Positions 1-6,890 of a stretch of 9,000 nt of DNA are shown in pieces. Under the pieces are notes generated by a model. The model was not told where the DNA came from, did no database searches, and saw only the letters and a program-made list of their open reading frames with translations. The DNA comes from Pseudomonadota bacterium (GTDB lineage: Bacteria > Desulfobacterota > Syntrophia > Syntrophales > UBA5619). The position numbers were made by a program, and so were the translations under genes. Each line of letters begins with the position of its first letter. The stretch's first letter is position 1. The stretch lies in the NCBI GenBank assembly GCA_018896355.1, contig JAHIMW010000059.1, positions 1-9,000 of the forward strand, written 5' to 3'.

Positions 1-1
1 G

Positions 2-892
2 GCCTTCGTCCAGCGGATCAACTCCGACCTGGCGAACGACCTGGGAAACCTCGTCAGCCGGACGATGACGATGGCCGTGAAATACGGAAACGGCAAGGTC
101 CCGGCGCCCGCGGCCGCCGTCGCCGAAGACCGTCTCCTCCGGGAAACGGCTGCGCGGACGGTAACCGAGGTGGAGGCCTGCTTCGCGGATCTCGGTTTTC
201 ACAAGGCGCTGATTGCGATCTGGGAATTCATCAACGTCACGAACAAGTACATCGTCGAGCGGGAGCCCTGGCTGCTCGCGAAGGATCCGGCCAACCGGGC
301 ACGTCTGGAGACGATTCTCTATAATCTGCTGGAGGTCCTCCGGATCACGGCGGTGCTGATCTCCCCCTTCATGCCGGGGTCGGCCGCGAAAATCCAGGAA
401 CAACTCGGCATTGCCGATGCCGCGGGTCAGAATTTCGACACCATCCGGGAGTGGGGCGCCCTTCCGCCGGGGAACGAACTGAAGCGGAGCGAATCGCTGT
501 TTCCACGTGTCGAGGTCAAGGCGGCGGAGGCTTCACCGGAACCGGCCAAGGCCGAGGCGCCGCCGATCAAGCCGGAGATCTCCTACGAGGAGTTCGAGAA
601 GGTGGACCTCCGGACGGCGAAGGTCCTTGCCGCCGAGATGGTCCCCAAATCGAACAAACTGATCCGGCTGACGGTGGAGATCGACGGAGAGAGGCAGATC
701 GTGGCCGGCATCGGAAAGGACTACAAACCGGCGGAACTCGTCGGCAAAACCATTGTCGTCGTCGCCAACCTGAAGCCGGCGAAACTGATGGGGGTCGAGT
801 CGCGCGGGATGCTCCTCGCGACCGATACGGAGGAGGGCCTCACCGTCCTCGGCTTCGACCGGCCGCCGAAGACCGGTGCGAAGATCCGCTAA
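2..892 (+). CDS. metG: Methionyl-tRNA synthetase, C-terminal part (5' end outside the window)
   Basis: MetRS charges tRNA(Met) with methionine in the cytoplasm. The reading frame is open from base 2, so the catalytic Rossmann domain and KMSKS loop lie upstream of the window; 296 residues are visible. The visible part starts in the conserved NDLGNLVSR segment that begins the alpha-helical anticodon-binding domain. It continues through NKYIVEREPW and ISPFMPGSA, both typical of MetRS, to the LFPRVE segment that ends this domain. An Ala/Pro/Glu-rich linker (about bases 518-574) leads to a C-terminal OB fold (about 575-889) of the EMAP-II/Trbp111 tRNA-binding type, with VDLRTAKV, RQIVAGIGKDY and ANLKPAKLMGVESRGM. 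This appended domain occurs in many bacterial MetRS and helps dimerisation and tRNA binding. The gene converges on fba, with only 31 bp between them and no clear hairpin terminator. Identification is secure. Confidence 0.97.
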   Translation, partial: AFVQRINSDLANDLGNLVSRTMTMAVKYGNGKVPAPAAAVAEDRLLRETAARTVTEVEACFADLGFHKALIAIWEFINVTNKYIVEREPWLLAKDPANRARLETILYNLLEVLRITAVLISPFMPGSAAKIQEQLGIADAAGQNFDTIREWGALPPGNELKRSESLFPRVEVKAAEASPEPAKAEAPPIKPEISYEEFEKVDLRTAKVLAAEMVPKSNKLIRLTVEIDGERQIVAGIGKDYKPAELVGKTIVVVANLKPAKLMGVESRGMLLATDTEEGLTVLGFDRPPKTGAKIR

Positions 893-923
893 CCATTACG
901 CCTTTTTTCTCCCCCTTTTCTGT

Positions 924-2315
924 TTACGCCAGGCCGGCCGGCGGCGGCAGCGGCACATCCACGGGCGTCACGAAGCGGTTGACGACATCCAGCGTGTTTC
1001 CCACGTTGAGCTTCCGGAAGAGGAGGGCGAACTGCGCCTCCAACTCCGCGCCCAGGGCCGTCCGGACGGCCTCCGGAAGATCCCAGAGCTCCCGCTTGAA
1101 GGGGCCGATCCCCTTCTTCCGGGTCTTGTAGAAGAACTGCTCCTCCGTGTCCCCCTCCTTTCGTTCGGCGGCCGCTTCCTGTTTCAGGTAGTCGTAGATC
1201 TGCGCGCGGAGCTCCGGCGGAAAGTTCCGGCTGTCATAGATGATATTCTGGAAACCCGTTGCCAGGTGGACCTCCGCCGTGCCGGTTGCCGGGAACCGGT
1301 CGAATGCCTCATCGGGCAGCGTGGAGGCGCCGTGCTGTACCGCACCGGCCATCCCGTATTCGGCCCTCGCCACAGCGGAGAGCTTCTGCAGCGTGTCAAA
1401 GTCGAGCTTGACCTTGGCGACGCTCCCGTCGGCCAAAGGAATCCCGCCGTGGGTAGTCCCCGTCTGGACGCTGATCTTGCTGATCCCTTTCAATTCCATG
1501 CCGCTCTTGCGAAGGGTTTCCAGGTAACCCTCCATGAAGGCGTGGAGCTCCTCGACCGTGCTGTTTTTCCCGCCGACCTCGCCGATTTCTCCGCCGACGG
1601 AGATGGTGACCCCTGCCGGTTCCAGATCCCGGATCATCGTCGTCATTTCAGCGGCGAGGCCGTAGTTAAGCCCCTGCTGTTTCTTTACGGTTTCTTCCGA
1701 GAGATCGACGAGGGTCGAGGTGTCGATGTCGATGTTGTAGAAACCGGCCTCTATGGCTTCCCAGATCAGGTCCTTGACGGCCCTAACTTCAGCCTCCGGA
1801 TCCTTCGCGAATTTTTTTGCCCCAACCTGGAAATGGTCGCCCTGCAGGAAAAGGGGGCCCCGGTATCCGGTCTTCAGGGCGGCGGCCGTCACCGCACAGA
1901 AGTACTCCGCCGGCCGCTGGCGGGTGTAATCGATCTCCGACCGCGCGATCTCGAAGATCATCGCGCCGGCCCCGGAGGCCCGGGCGGCCCGGAAGACCGC
2001 TTGTGCCGAGTCATAGGTCAGCGCGCGGATATTGATGGCCGGAACCGTAAAGCCGGACGCTTCCCCCCGTCCCATCGCTTCGTAGAGTCCCTGGATCGAA
2101 GCGGACCGGACGCCCACCGCCGCCGCCGACCGCCGGATCAGCCAGCGGGCGGCCGCCCGCGTCTCCTCGCCGGGGGCAAATACCGCCGTCCGGATCAGAC
2201 CGTCGATCAGCGTCTCCCGGAGACATTTCTCATCCAGGACCCGGACGTCGTTCCCTGCAATCGTCAGTACCCCTTCCATCGCCTTCTTCAATGAATCGAT
2301 ATTGTCGCAGATCAT
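924..2315 (-). CDS. fba: Class II (metal-dependent) fructose-bisphosphate aldolase family protein, long form
   Basis: Probable zinc-dependent aldolase joining glyceraldehyde-3-phosphate and dihydroxyacetone phosphate to fructose-1,6-bisphosphate (463 aa). Class II signatures appear in order: VPAINIRA (91-98) as the first barrel strand; QGDHF (158-162), where D160-H161 match the catalytic Asp and first metal His; GGEIGEVGG (241-249) with the Glu ligand region; TTHGG (287-291) with a metal His; QHGAS (327-331) with another metal His; and ATGFQN (352-357) near the phosphate site. The protein is about 100 residues longer than E. coli FbaA. It has about 85 residues before the barrel and a long charged C-terminal region (about 375-463). 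Start ATG is supported by AAGGAG 8 nt upstream. It lies 18 bp downstream of fbp, surely in the same transcript, which points to gluconeogenesis. Substrate could instead be tagatose-bisphosphate or a related sugar phosphate; the fbp linkage favours fructose-1,6-bisphosphate. Confidence 0.88.
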   Translation of the reverse strand: MICDNIDSLKKAMEGVLTIAGNDVRVLDEKCLRETLIDGLIRTAVFAPGEETRAAARWLIRRSAAAVGVRSASIQGLYEAMGRGEASGFTVPAINIRALTYDSAQAVFRAARASGAGAMIFEIARSEIDYTRQRPAEYFCAVTAAALKTGYRGPLFLQGDHFQVGAKKFAKDPEAEVRAVKDLIWEAIEAGFYNIDIDTSTLVDLSEETVKKQQGLNYGLAAEMTTMIRDLEPAGVTISVGGEIGEVGGKNSTVEELHAFMEGYLETLRKSGMELKGISKISVQTGTTHGGIPLADGSVAKVKLDFDTLQKLSAVARAEYGMAGAVQHGASTLPDEAFDRFPATGTAEVHLATGFQNIIYDSRNFPPELRAQIYDYLKQEAAAERKEGDTEEQFFYKTRKKGIGPFKRELWDLPEAVRTALGAELEAQFALLFRKLNVGNTLDVVNRFVTPVDVPLPPPAGLA

Positions 2316-2333
2316 CTCTTCGTCTCCTTCTTG

Positions 2334-3278
2334 TTACGATCCGGCCGCCAGAAACTCCATCGCCTTCTCCACCTCGAACCGGCTCCCGATGTAGACCGGG
2401 CAGCGCTGATCGAGGTTCTCCACCTGGAGGGAGAGGATCGCCTCCTTGCCGTCCGTGGCAACCCCTCCCGCCTGCTCGATGATGAAGGCCATCGGCTGGA
2501 GTTCGAACAGCAGCCGTAGCTTTCCACGGGGACTCTTCTTCAGGGCGGGATAGGTGAAGATTCCTCCCCGCTTGATCAGAACCTGGTTGATGTCCGGCAC
2601 GAACCCGCCGCTGTAGCGGAGTTTGTAGCCTTCCGCTTCGAGATATTCCAGATACTTCAGATGGTTTTCCGTATAATCCTTCCGGAGGCCTCCGGGGCTG
2701 TAGATGGAGCCGCGTTCATCCATCATCAGGTTCTCCTCGGAAAGGACATACTCCCCCTCCCTGTTCAGCACAAACTCGTGGGATCCATTCCCCGCGGAAT
2801 AGACCATCGTGATGAGCGGTCCGTAGGTGATGTAGAGGGCCGCCACCATCGAATCTCTCCCGCGCGTAAAGATCGACTCTTTGTGAATGCCGATAATCGT
2901 TCCGATGGCGAGGTTCGTATCGACAAGGGACGAACCGTCCAGCGGATCCGCCGTGACAAAGTATTTTTCCCGGCCCTTGCCGAGCAGCACGACGGCTTCC
3001 TGCTCCTCCGAAGCGTATTCCCGGACGAATCCCGAAAACTGGAGCTGGTTCTTGATGATCTCGTCGGAGCTCCGGTCGAGCGAGAGCTGTTCCTCCCCGT
3101 AGAGGTTCTTGAAACCGGCCAGCTTCCGGTTGGACTCGTGGATCTTGGCGGAGATGTATTTCCCCGTCACCGCAATCTGCCAGATCAGGCGGCGGAGCTC
3201 CTCCTCCACGCCGGCCGTCCACATTTGGCGCCGCAGATCCACGGTAAACCTCGTGTAATCGCATATTCCTTCGCCCAT
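2334..3278 (-). CDS. fbp: Fructose-1,6-bisphosphatase, class I
   Basis: FBPase hydrolyses fructose-1,6-bisphosphate to fructose-6-phosphate, the committed step of gluconeogenesis (314 aa; the family is usually about 320-340). Visible signatures are the N-terminal helical segment, SEEQE (90-94) with acidic metal-site residues, the inositol-phosphatase-superfamily motif DPLDGSS (111-117), GTIIGI (126-131), YSAGNGS (160-166), the substrate-binding segment YSGGFVPDINQ (222-232), GGIFTYP (238-244) and FELQPMAFIIEQAGG (258-272) with the last metal Glu. The frame stays open 36 codons upstream, to base 3386. I chose the ATG at 3278 because GGAGG lies 9 nt upstream, the protein then aligns with the usual FBPase N terminus, and the extension would be encoded by AT-rich spacer and the palindrome. 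The leader is AT-rich with several TATA-like hexamers, but no convincing promoter pair. It is followed after 18 bp by fba. Confidence 0.95.
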   Translation of the reverse strand: MGEGICDYTRFTVDLRRQMWTAGVEEELRRLIWQIAVTGKYISAKIHESNRKLAGFKNLYGEEQLSLDRSSDEIIKNQLQFSGFVREYASEEQEAVVLLGKGREKYFVTADPLDGSSLVDTNLAIGTIIGIHKESIFTRGRDSMVAALYITYGPLITMVYSAGNGSHEFVLNREGEYVLSEENLMMDERGSIYSPGGLRKDYTENHLKYLEYLEAEGYKLRYSGGFVPDINQVLIKRGGIFTYPALKKSPRGKLRLLFELQPMAFIIEQAGGVATDGKEAILSLQVENLDQRCPVYIGSRFEVEKAMEFLAAGS

Positions 3279-3287
3279 CGTCCGTTT

Positions 3288-3292
3288 CCTCC
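3288..3292 (-). promoter_or_regulatory. Ribosome binding site that decides the fbp start
   Basis: On the minus strand GGAGG is followed by 9 nt and then the ATG at 3278. No comparable site precedes the alternative in-frame ATGs further upstream (3386 and 3323), so the shorter 314-residue FBPase is favoured. Confidence 0.75.
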
Positions 3293-3369
3293 ATGGATTG
3301 AAAAGAGAAAAATAGTTGTTCATGAATAATAAATTATCGGCAAAATTACAACCCCTCTTTTTGGTAATT

Positions 3370-3431
3370 GGTATATAAGGGGACACAACACTTAATTCGA
3401 CAGAATTAAGTGTTGTGTCCCCTTATATACC
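3370..3431. repeat. Perfect 29-bp inverted repeat (palindrome with 4-nt loop) between aat and fbp
   Basis: Arms 3370-3398 and 3403-3431 are exact reverse complements around the loop GACA. The core reads GGGGACACAACACTTAATTC and its mirror. The right arm contains the aat stop codon (3406-3408) and its last codons. A GGGGACAC...GTGTCCCC theme is common in repeats linked to Y1 (REP-type) transposases in related bacteria, so a REP/MITE-like insertion is a reasonable reading. Neither strand has a U-tract after the stem, so it is not a classical intrinsic terminator. In the minus-strand transcript it would be a long duplex, a possible RNase III site or barrier to exonucleases. It may separate clpS-clpA-aat from fbp-fba expression. 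Confidence 0.93.
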
Positions 3432-4152
3432 CCCTTATATACCTTATATAATTTTCGGCAGGCGGAGACGCAAACCGCTCTCCCCAGTTTCCGCGGAGGG
3501 TCTCATGGCGGAGCGATTGTTTCAGAAGGGCGCAGAAATCGCGGCGGGGGATCGGGCGGGCGCCAAGGCCGGCCAGGTGGGCGGTCTCGACCTGGCAGTC
3601 GATGAGGTCGAATCCCCGATTCTTCAGATGCGTGGCCAGCGTGATCAGGGCCGCCTTGGAGGCGTTGGGGATCGCGGAGAACATCGATTCGCCGAAGAAG
3701 GCGCGGCCGAGGGAAACGCCATAGAGGCCGCCGACGAGTTCCTTCTCCCGCCAGACCTCGACGGAGTGGGCGAAGCCGAGGTCGTGCAGCATGGCGTAGG
3801 CCTCCCGCATTTCCGTTGTGATCCAGGTGCCGTTCTGACCGGGTCGGGGCCTCCGGCAGGCGGCGATCACCTCCCGGAAGGCCTGGTCGAAGGTGATCCG
3901 GACGAATCCTTTTTTCAGGAATTGCCTCATGCTCCGCGAGACGCGCAGTTCGTTCGGGAACAGCACGAAACGGGGATCAGGCGACCACCAGAGGATGGGT
4001 TCGCCGTCGCCGTACCAGGGGAAGATCCCCTCCCGATAGGCGGCGAGCAGCCGTTCGGGCGAGAGATCGCCGCCGACGGCGAGAAGACCGCTCTCTGCCG
4101 TCTGCTCGACAGCGGGGAAGGCGATGGCCTCAGGGAGTCGGTAAACCGGCAT
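3406..4152 (-). CDS. aat: Leucyl/phenylalanyl-tRNA--protein transferase
   Basis: Aat transfers Leu or Phe from aminoacyl-tRNA to N-terminal Lys or Arg of proteins, creating a primary N-degron for ClpS-ClpA(P). It acts in the cytoplasm. The 248-residue protein shows the family signatures: LLAVGGDLSPERLLAAYREG (23-42), GIFPWY (42-47), WWSPDPR (55-61), GTWITTEMREAY (108-119), FGESMFS (153-159) with E155 matching the catalytic-site Glu of E. coli Aat (E156), and DCQ (185-187) with Q187 matching E. coli Q188. The start overlaps the end of clpA by 23 bp and has no good Shine-Dalgarno, so translation is probably coupled to clpA. The C terminus is odd: the last 14 or so residues, with three Tyr-Ile-Arg units, are encoded by a tandem repeat and one arm of a palindrome. 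The repeat insertion seems to have replaced the native end, without touching the conserved fold. Confidence 0.96.
   Translation of the reverse strand: MPVYRLPEAIAFPAVEQTAESGLLAVGGDLSPERLLAAYREGIFPWYGDGEPILWWSPDPRFVLFPNELRVSRSMRQFLKKGFVRITFDQAFREVIAACRRPRPGQNGTWITTEMREAYAMLHDLGFAHSVEVWREKELVGGLYGVSLGRAFFGESMFSAIPNASKAALITLATHLKNRGFDLIDCQVETAHLAGLGARPIPRRDFCALLKQSLRHETLRGNWGERFASPPAENYIRYIRGYIRGHNT
3419..3450. repeat. Short tandem repeat of a 12-bp unit (CCCCTTATATAC) inside the 3' end of aat
   Basis: Two exact 12-bp units (3419-3430 and 3431-3442) are followed by a partial third (3443-3450). The shared CCTTATATA core occurs at 3421, 3433 and 3442. The first unit belongs to the right arm of the palindrome. 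Read on the minus strand in the aat frame, it encodes the repeated Tyr-Ile-Arg tail of Aat. Slippage or duplication of the palindrome edge would explain it. Confidence 0.85.
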
Positions 4153-6415
4153 GGGTGACCCGCACGACCACGTCGTCGTTTTCGATGTCGGCCACGGCGT
4201 CGCCGCCCCCGTGGAGGCTCCCGAAGAGCACCTCGTCCACGAAGAATCGCTTGACCTTGTCCTGGACGAGCCGCGCGATTTCTCTCGCGCCGAATTCGGG
4301 GGAGTAGCCCTTCCGGGCGAGCCAGTCGTAGCAGCCGTCGGTCACAGTGAGCAGGACCTTCTTCCCGAGAAGTTGGGCGGCGAAGTCGGCGACGTTCCTC
4401 TTCACGATCTTCCGAACGACCTCTTCGGTCAGGCCGAAGAAGTTTACGACGCCGTCCAGGCGGTTCCGAAACTCCGGGGAGAAGGCTCGCTCCAGCGCCT
4501 TGTAAACGGCGTCCCGCTGGATCGGCTGCCCCTCGAAACCGATCGTCTGCCGGCCGATCTCCCGGGCGCCGGCGTTCGAAGTCATCAGCAGGATCACGTT
4601 GCGGAAGTCCGCCTTCTTGCCGTTGTTGTCGGTCAGCGTTGCGTAGTCCATCACCTGGAGGAGCGCGTTGAAGATGTCCGTGTGCGCCTTCTCGATCTCG
4701 TCCAAGAGCAGGACGGCATGCGGGTTTTTTCGAATAGACTCCGTGAGGAGACCGCCCTCTTCGTAGCCCACGTACCCGGGAGGCGCCCCGACAAACTTCG
4801 CCACGGCGTGCTTCTCCTGGTACTCGCTCATGTCATAGCGCAAGAGCGGCACCCCGAGCGTCGCGGCGAGCTGTCGGGCCAGTTCGGTCTTTCCCACGCC
4901 GGTGGGTCCCACGAAGAGCAGCGAGGCGACCGGCTTGTCCGGCTCGCGGAAGCCTGCGCGCGACCGGTTGACCGCCTCCACCACCCGATCCACCGCCTCG
5001 CTCTGGCCGAAGATCCGGGCCTGCAGTTCGGTCTTCAGATCCCGGAGTTTCTCGACCTCCGTCGAGGAGACGCTCTTCTCGGGGATTCGGGCTATCCGCG
5101 CGACGACGCGCTCGATCTCCTGCGCCCCGATTGCCGCCGCATCCGCGGCCGCATCGGCCTCGCCGCGATTCATGGAAGAGAAGGCGCCCGCCTCGTCGAT
5201 CACGTCGATCGCCTTGTCGGGGAGACGGCGGTCGCTGATGTAGCGGCCGGAGAGTTCGGCGGCCGCCCGAAGCCCCTCTTCGGTATAGGCGACATGGTGG
5301 TAGGTTTCATACCGCTCGCGAAGCCCCTCCAGGATCCGGACCGTCTCCTCGACGGTGGGCTCCGGCACCTCGACCTTCTGAAAGCGTCGCGAGAGGGCGC
5401 CGTCCTTCTCGAAATATTTCCGGTATTCATCGTAGGTGGTCGAGCCGATGCAGCGAAGCTTCCCCGAGACGAGGGCCGGTTTGAGGATGTTGGATGCGTC
5501 CATCGACCCGCCGGAAACGGCCCCTGCGCCGACGATGCTGTGGATTTCGTCGATGAAGAGGATCGCTTTCTCCTGTTTCTGGAGCTCGGCGAGTACCCGC
5601 TTCATGCGCTCCTCGAAGTCGCCGCGGAAGCGCGTCCCGGCGATGACCGCCCCCATGTCGAGGGAATAGATCTTCACGTCCCGGAGCCTTTTCGGGACCC
5701 GGCCCTGGGCGATGAGCTGGGCGAGGCCCTCGGTGATCGCCGTCTTTCCCACGCCCGGCTCGCCGACGTGGATCGGGTTGTTCTTGAAGCGGCGGCAGAG
5801 AACCTGGATCGTCCGTTCGAGGATCTCCTGCCTACCGATGAGCGGATCCATCTCGCCGGCCTTCGCACGGGCGGTCAGTTCCGTCGTGAAGGCCCGCAGA
5901 AACTTGTTCTGCTCCTCCTTGTCCTCCCGGACGGTTTCCCCCTCCCGCGTGCCCGGGCTTGTCCGTTGTCCGCCCGTGTGGCCGGCGAGGACGGATATGC
6001 CGTGGGAGATGTAATTGAGGAGGACCATCCGGTTGATTCCCTCCCGCTGCAGAAAAAAGGAGGCGTGGGACTCCCTTTCTTCGAGGATGGAGACGAGCAT
6101 GTCCCCTAGATCCAGGGTCTCCTTCTGGGCGGAGGAGGTGTGCCAGGCGGCCCGTTCGAGGACGCTCTGGAAACCGAGGGACTGGGCAGCCCGGGTCAAT
6201 GTGGCCGTCGCCGTGTCGGCCTCGTCGAGATGCTTCTCGATGACCTTCTTCAGGCGTGCCGGATCGCCGCCGCAGTGGACGATGATCTCCTTGCCTTCGT
6301 CAAAAAAAAGGCAGGCGTAGAGGAGATGTTCCGGCGTGATGAACTCATGCCGCCGCACGTTCGCCTCGGCATACGCCGCCATAATGATCCGATTGAGGTT
6401 TTCGCTGATCTTCAT
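4130..6415 (-). CDS. clpA: ATP-dependent Clp protease ATP-binding subunit ClpA
   Basis: Hexameric AAA+ unfoldase that feeds substrates to ClpP (761 aa, the usual ClpA length). Domain order: N domain (1-145) binding ClpS; a linker (about 146-190); D1 with Walker A GEPGVGKT (218-225), Walker B AILFIDE (284-290) and pore segment RFRG (262-265; KYRG in E. coli, aromatic residue kept); D2 with Walker A GPTGVGKT (503-510), Walker B VLLLDE (568-573), pore GYVG (547-550), sensor-1 region MTSNAG (611-616), arginine finger FRNR (649-652) and sensor-2 GAR (709-711). IGF at 625-627 is the loop that docks on ClpP. There is no ClpB/ClpC middle domain, which supports ClpA. A His in the strand before the D1 Walker A (NNPIHVGEP, usually NNPLLVGEP) is unusual. 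GGGAGG lies upstream of the ATG. It lies 31 bp after clpS and overlaps aat. clpP is not in the window. Confidence 0.97.
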   Translation of the reverse strand: MKISENLNRIIMAAYAEANVRRHEFITPEHLLYACLFFDEGKEIIVHCGGDPARLKKVIEKHLDEADTATATLTRAAQSLGFQSVLERAAWHTSSAQKETLDLGDMLVSILEERESHASFFLQREGINRMVLLNYISHGISVLAGHTGGQRTSPGTREGETVREDKEEQNKFLRAFTTELTARAKAGEMDPLIGRQEILERTIQVLCRRFKNNPIHVGEPGVGKTAITEGLAQLIAQGRVPKRLRDVKIYSLDMGAVIAGTRFRGDFEERMKRVLAELQKQEKAILFIDEIHSIVGAGAVSGGSMDASNILKPALVSGKLRCIGSTTYDEYRKYFEKDGALSRRFQKVEVPEPTVEETVRILEGLRERYETYHHVAYTEEGLRAAAELSGRYISDRRLPDKAIDVIDEAGAFSSMNRGEADAAADAAAIGAQEIERVVARIARIPEKSVSSTEVEKLRDLKTELQARIFGQSEAVDRVVEAVNRSRAGFREPDKPVASLLFVGPTGVGKTELARQLAATLGVPLLRYDMSEYQEKHAVAKFVGAPPGYVGYEEGGLLTESIRKNPHAVLLLDEIEKAHTDIFNALLQVMDYATLTDNNGKKADFRNVILLMTSNAGAREIGRQTIGFEGQPIQRDAVYKALERAFSPEFRNRLDGVVNFFGLTEEVVRKIVKRNVADFAAQLLGKKVLLTVTDGCYDWLARKGYSPEFGAREIARLVQDKVKRFFVDEVLFGSLHGGGDAVADIENDDVVVRVTHAGLPTP

Positions 6416-6446
6416 GATTCCTTATCCTCCCTGTCACTTAGGACCT

Positions 6447-6758
6447 TCAAGCCTCCTCCAGGGAGCATTTCAGCGGGAATTCCCGCTTCTTCGCCAGTTG
6501 ATGAACCCGCGCCACACGGGTCACCGCGATGTCATACGTATAAACCCCGCAGATCCCCATTCCCTTTTTATGGACGTCCAGCATGATCCGCGTCGCGTCC
6601 GCCGCCGGTTTGTGGAAGATCGAGATGAGGACCTCGATCACGAAATCCATCGTCGAATAATCGTCGTTGTGCAGGATCACCCGGTACATCTTCGGTCCCC
6701 GGATCTCCTGGTCATTTTTTACATCGCCTTCCGGCAGATCCTGCGGTACGTCCGCCAT
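6447..6758 (-). CDS. clpS: ATP-dependent Clp protease adaptor protein ClpS
   Basis: ClpS binds proteins with N-terminal Leu, Phe, Trp or Tyr and hands them to ClpA. The 103-residue protein is of normal length. A flexible N-terminal tail (about 1-22) is followed by the core starting at YRVILHNDDYSTMDFV. N31, D32 and H63 match the E. coli residues N34, D35 and H66 that bind the alpha-amino group, and M37 matches the M40 that limits the side-chain pocket, so strict N-degron recognition is expected. RIMLDVHKKGMGICGVYTYD and the C-terminal FPLKCSLEE are also typical. The only Shine-Dalgarno-like element is AGGGG about 11 nt upstream of the ATG, so initiation may be modest. No other in-frame start fits. 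First gene of clpS-clpA-aat; a strong promoter lies just upstream. Confidence 0.97.
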   Translation of the reverse strand: MADVPQDLPEGDVKNDQEIRGPKMYRVILHNDDYSTMDFVIEVLISIFHKPAADATRIMLDVHKKGMGICGVYTYDIAVTRVARVHQLAKKREFPLKCSLEEA

Positions 6759-6779
6759 GTCTGTGCAACCCCTGTGTGC

Positions 6780-6808
6780 ATGATCCCGGCCCTCGGCTCC
6801 GGGATCAT
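6780..6808. promoter_or_regulatory. Perfect 10-bp inverted repeat over the clpS transcription start (possible operator or leader hairpin)
   Basis: Arms ATGATCCCGG (6780-6789) and CCGGGATCAT (6799-6808) flank a 9-nt loop. The repeat directly abuts the -10 box and covers the expected +1 to about +25. This position suits a repressor operator. If transcription starts at the upstream edge, it would instead form a 5'-terminal RNA hairpin. No T-tract follows on either strand, so a terminator is unlikely. Confidence 0.6.
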
Positions 6809-6837
6809 AATATATGCCACGACGGGGTTGGTGTCAA
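6809..6837 (-). promoter_or_regulatory. Predicted sigma70-type promoter of clpS-clpA-aat
   Basis: On the minus strand a perfect -35 TTGACA (6832-6837) is followed by a 17-bp spacer and TATATT (6809-6814), five of six matches to the -10 consensus. It points toward clpS, whose start codon is about 50 bp downstream, at 6758. Transcription would start near 6800-6805. No other pair this good was seen upstream of clpS. Confidence 0.8.
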
Positions 6838-6890
6838 TGGGATCTATTCCGGAATATCCAATATTCAATTAAGTTCCACGATCAAAGAGT

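Noticed and set aside
858..921. Possible metG terminator: small stem (accgg/ccggt, 858-877) and the pyrimidine tract at 901-921
   Set aside because: The stem has only 5 bp, lies inside the coding region and is 23 nt from a mixed C/T tract, so it does not form an intrinsic terminator.
876..2294. Long plus-strand ORF (472 codons) opposite fba
   Set aside because: Antisense shadow of a clearly conserved aldolase in GC-rich DNA; its translation has no recognisable motif and is Arg/Pro/Gly-rich.
3279..3386. Upstream-extended fbp start at 3386
   Set aside because: The extra 36 codons derive from AT-rich spacer and palindrome, and GGAGG favours the ATG at 3278.
3370..3431. The palindrome as an intrinsic terminator
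   Set aside because: The stem is long and AT-rich at its base, and neither strand has a U-tract after it.
3415..4158. Plus-strand ORF of 247 codons opposite aat
   Set aside because: Same strand-shadow effect; it begins inside the palindrome and lacks a ribosome binding site or known domain.
4151..6109. Very long plus-strand ORF (652 codons) opposite clpA
   Set aside because: Antisense shadow produced by GC-rich codon use; the minus strand encodes ClpA with every catalytic motif intact.
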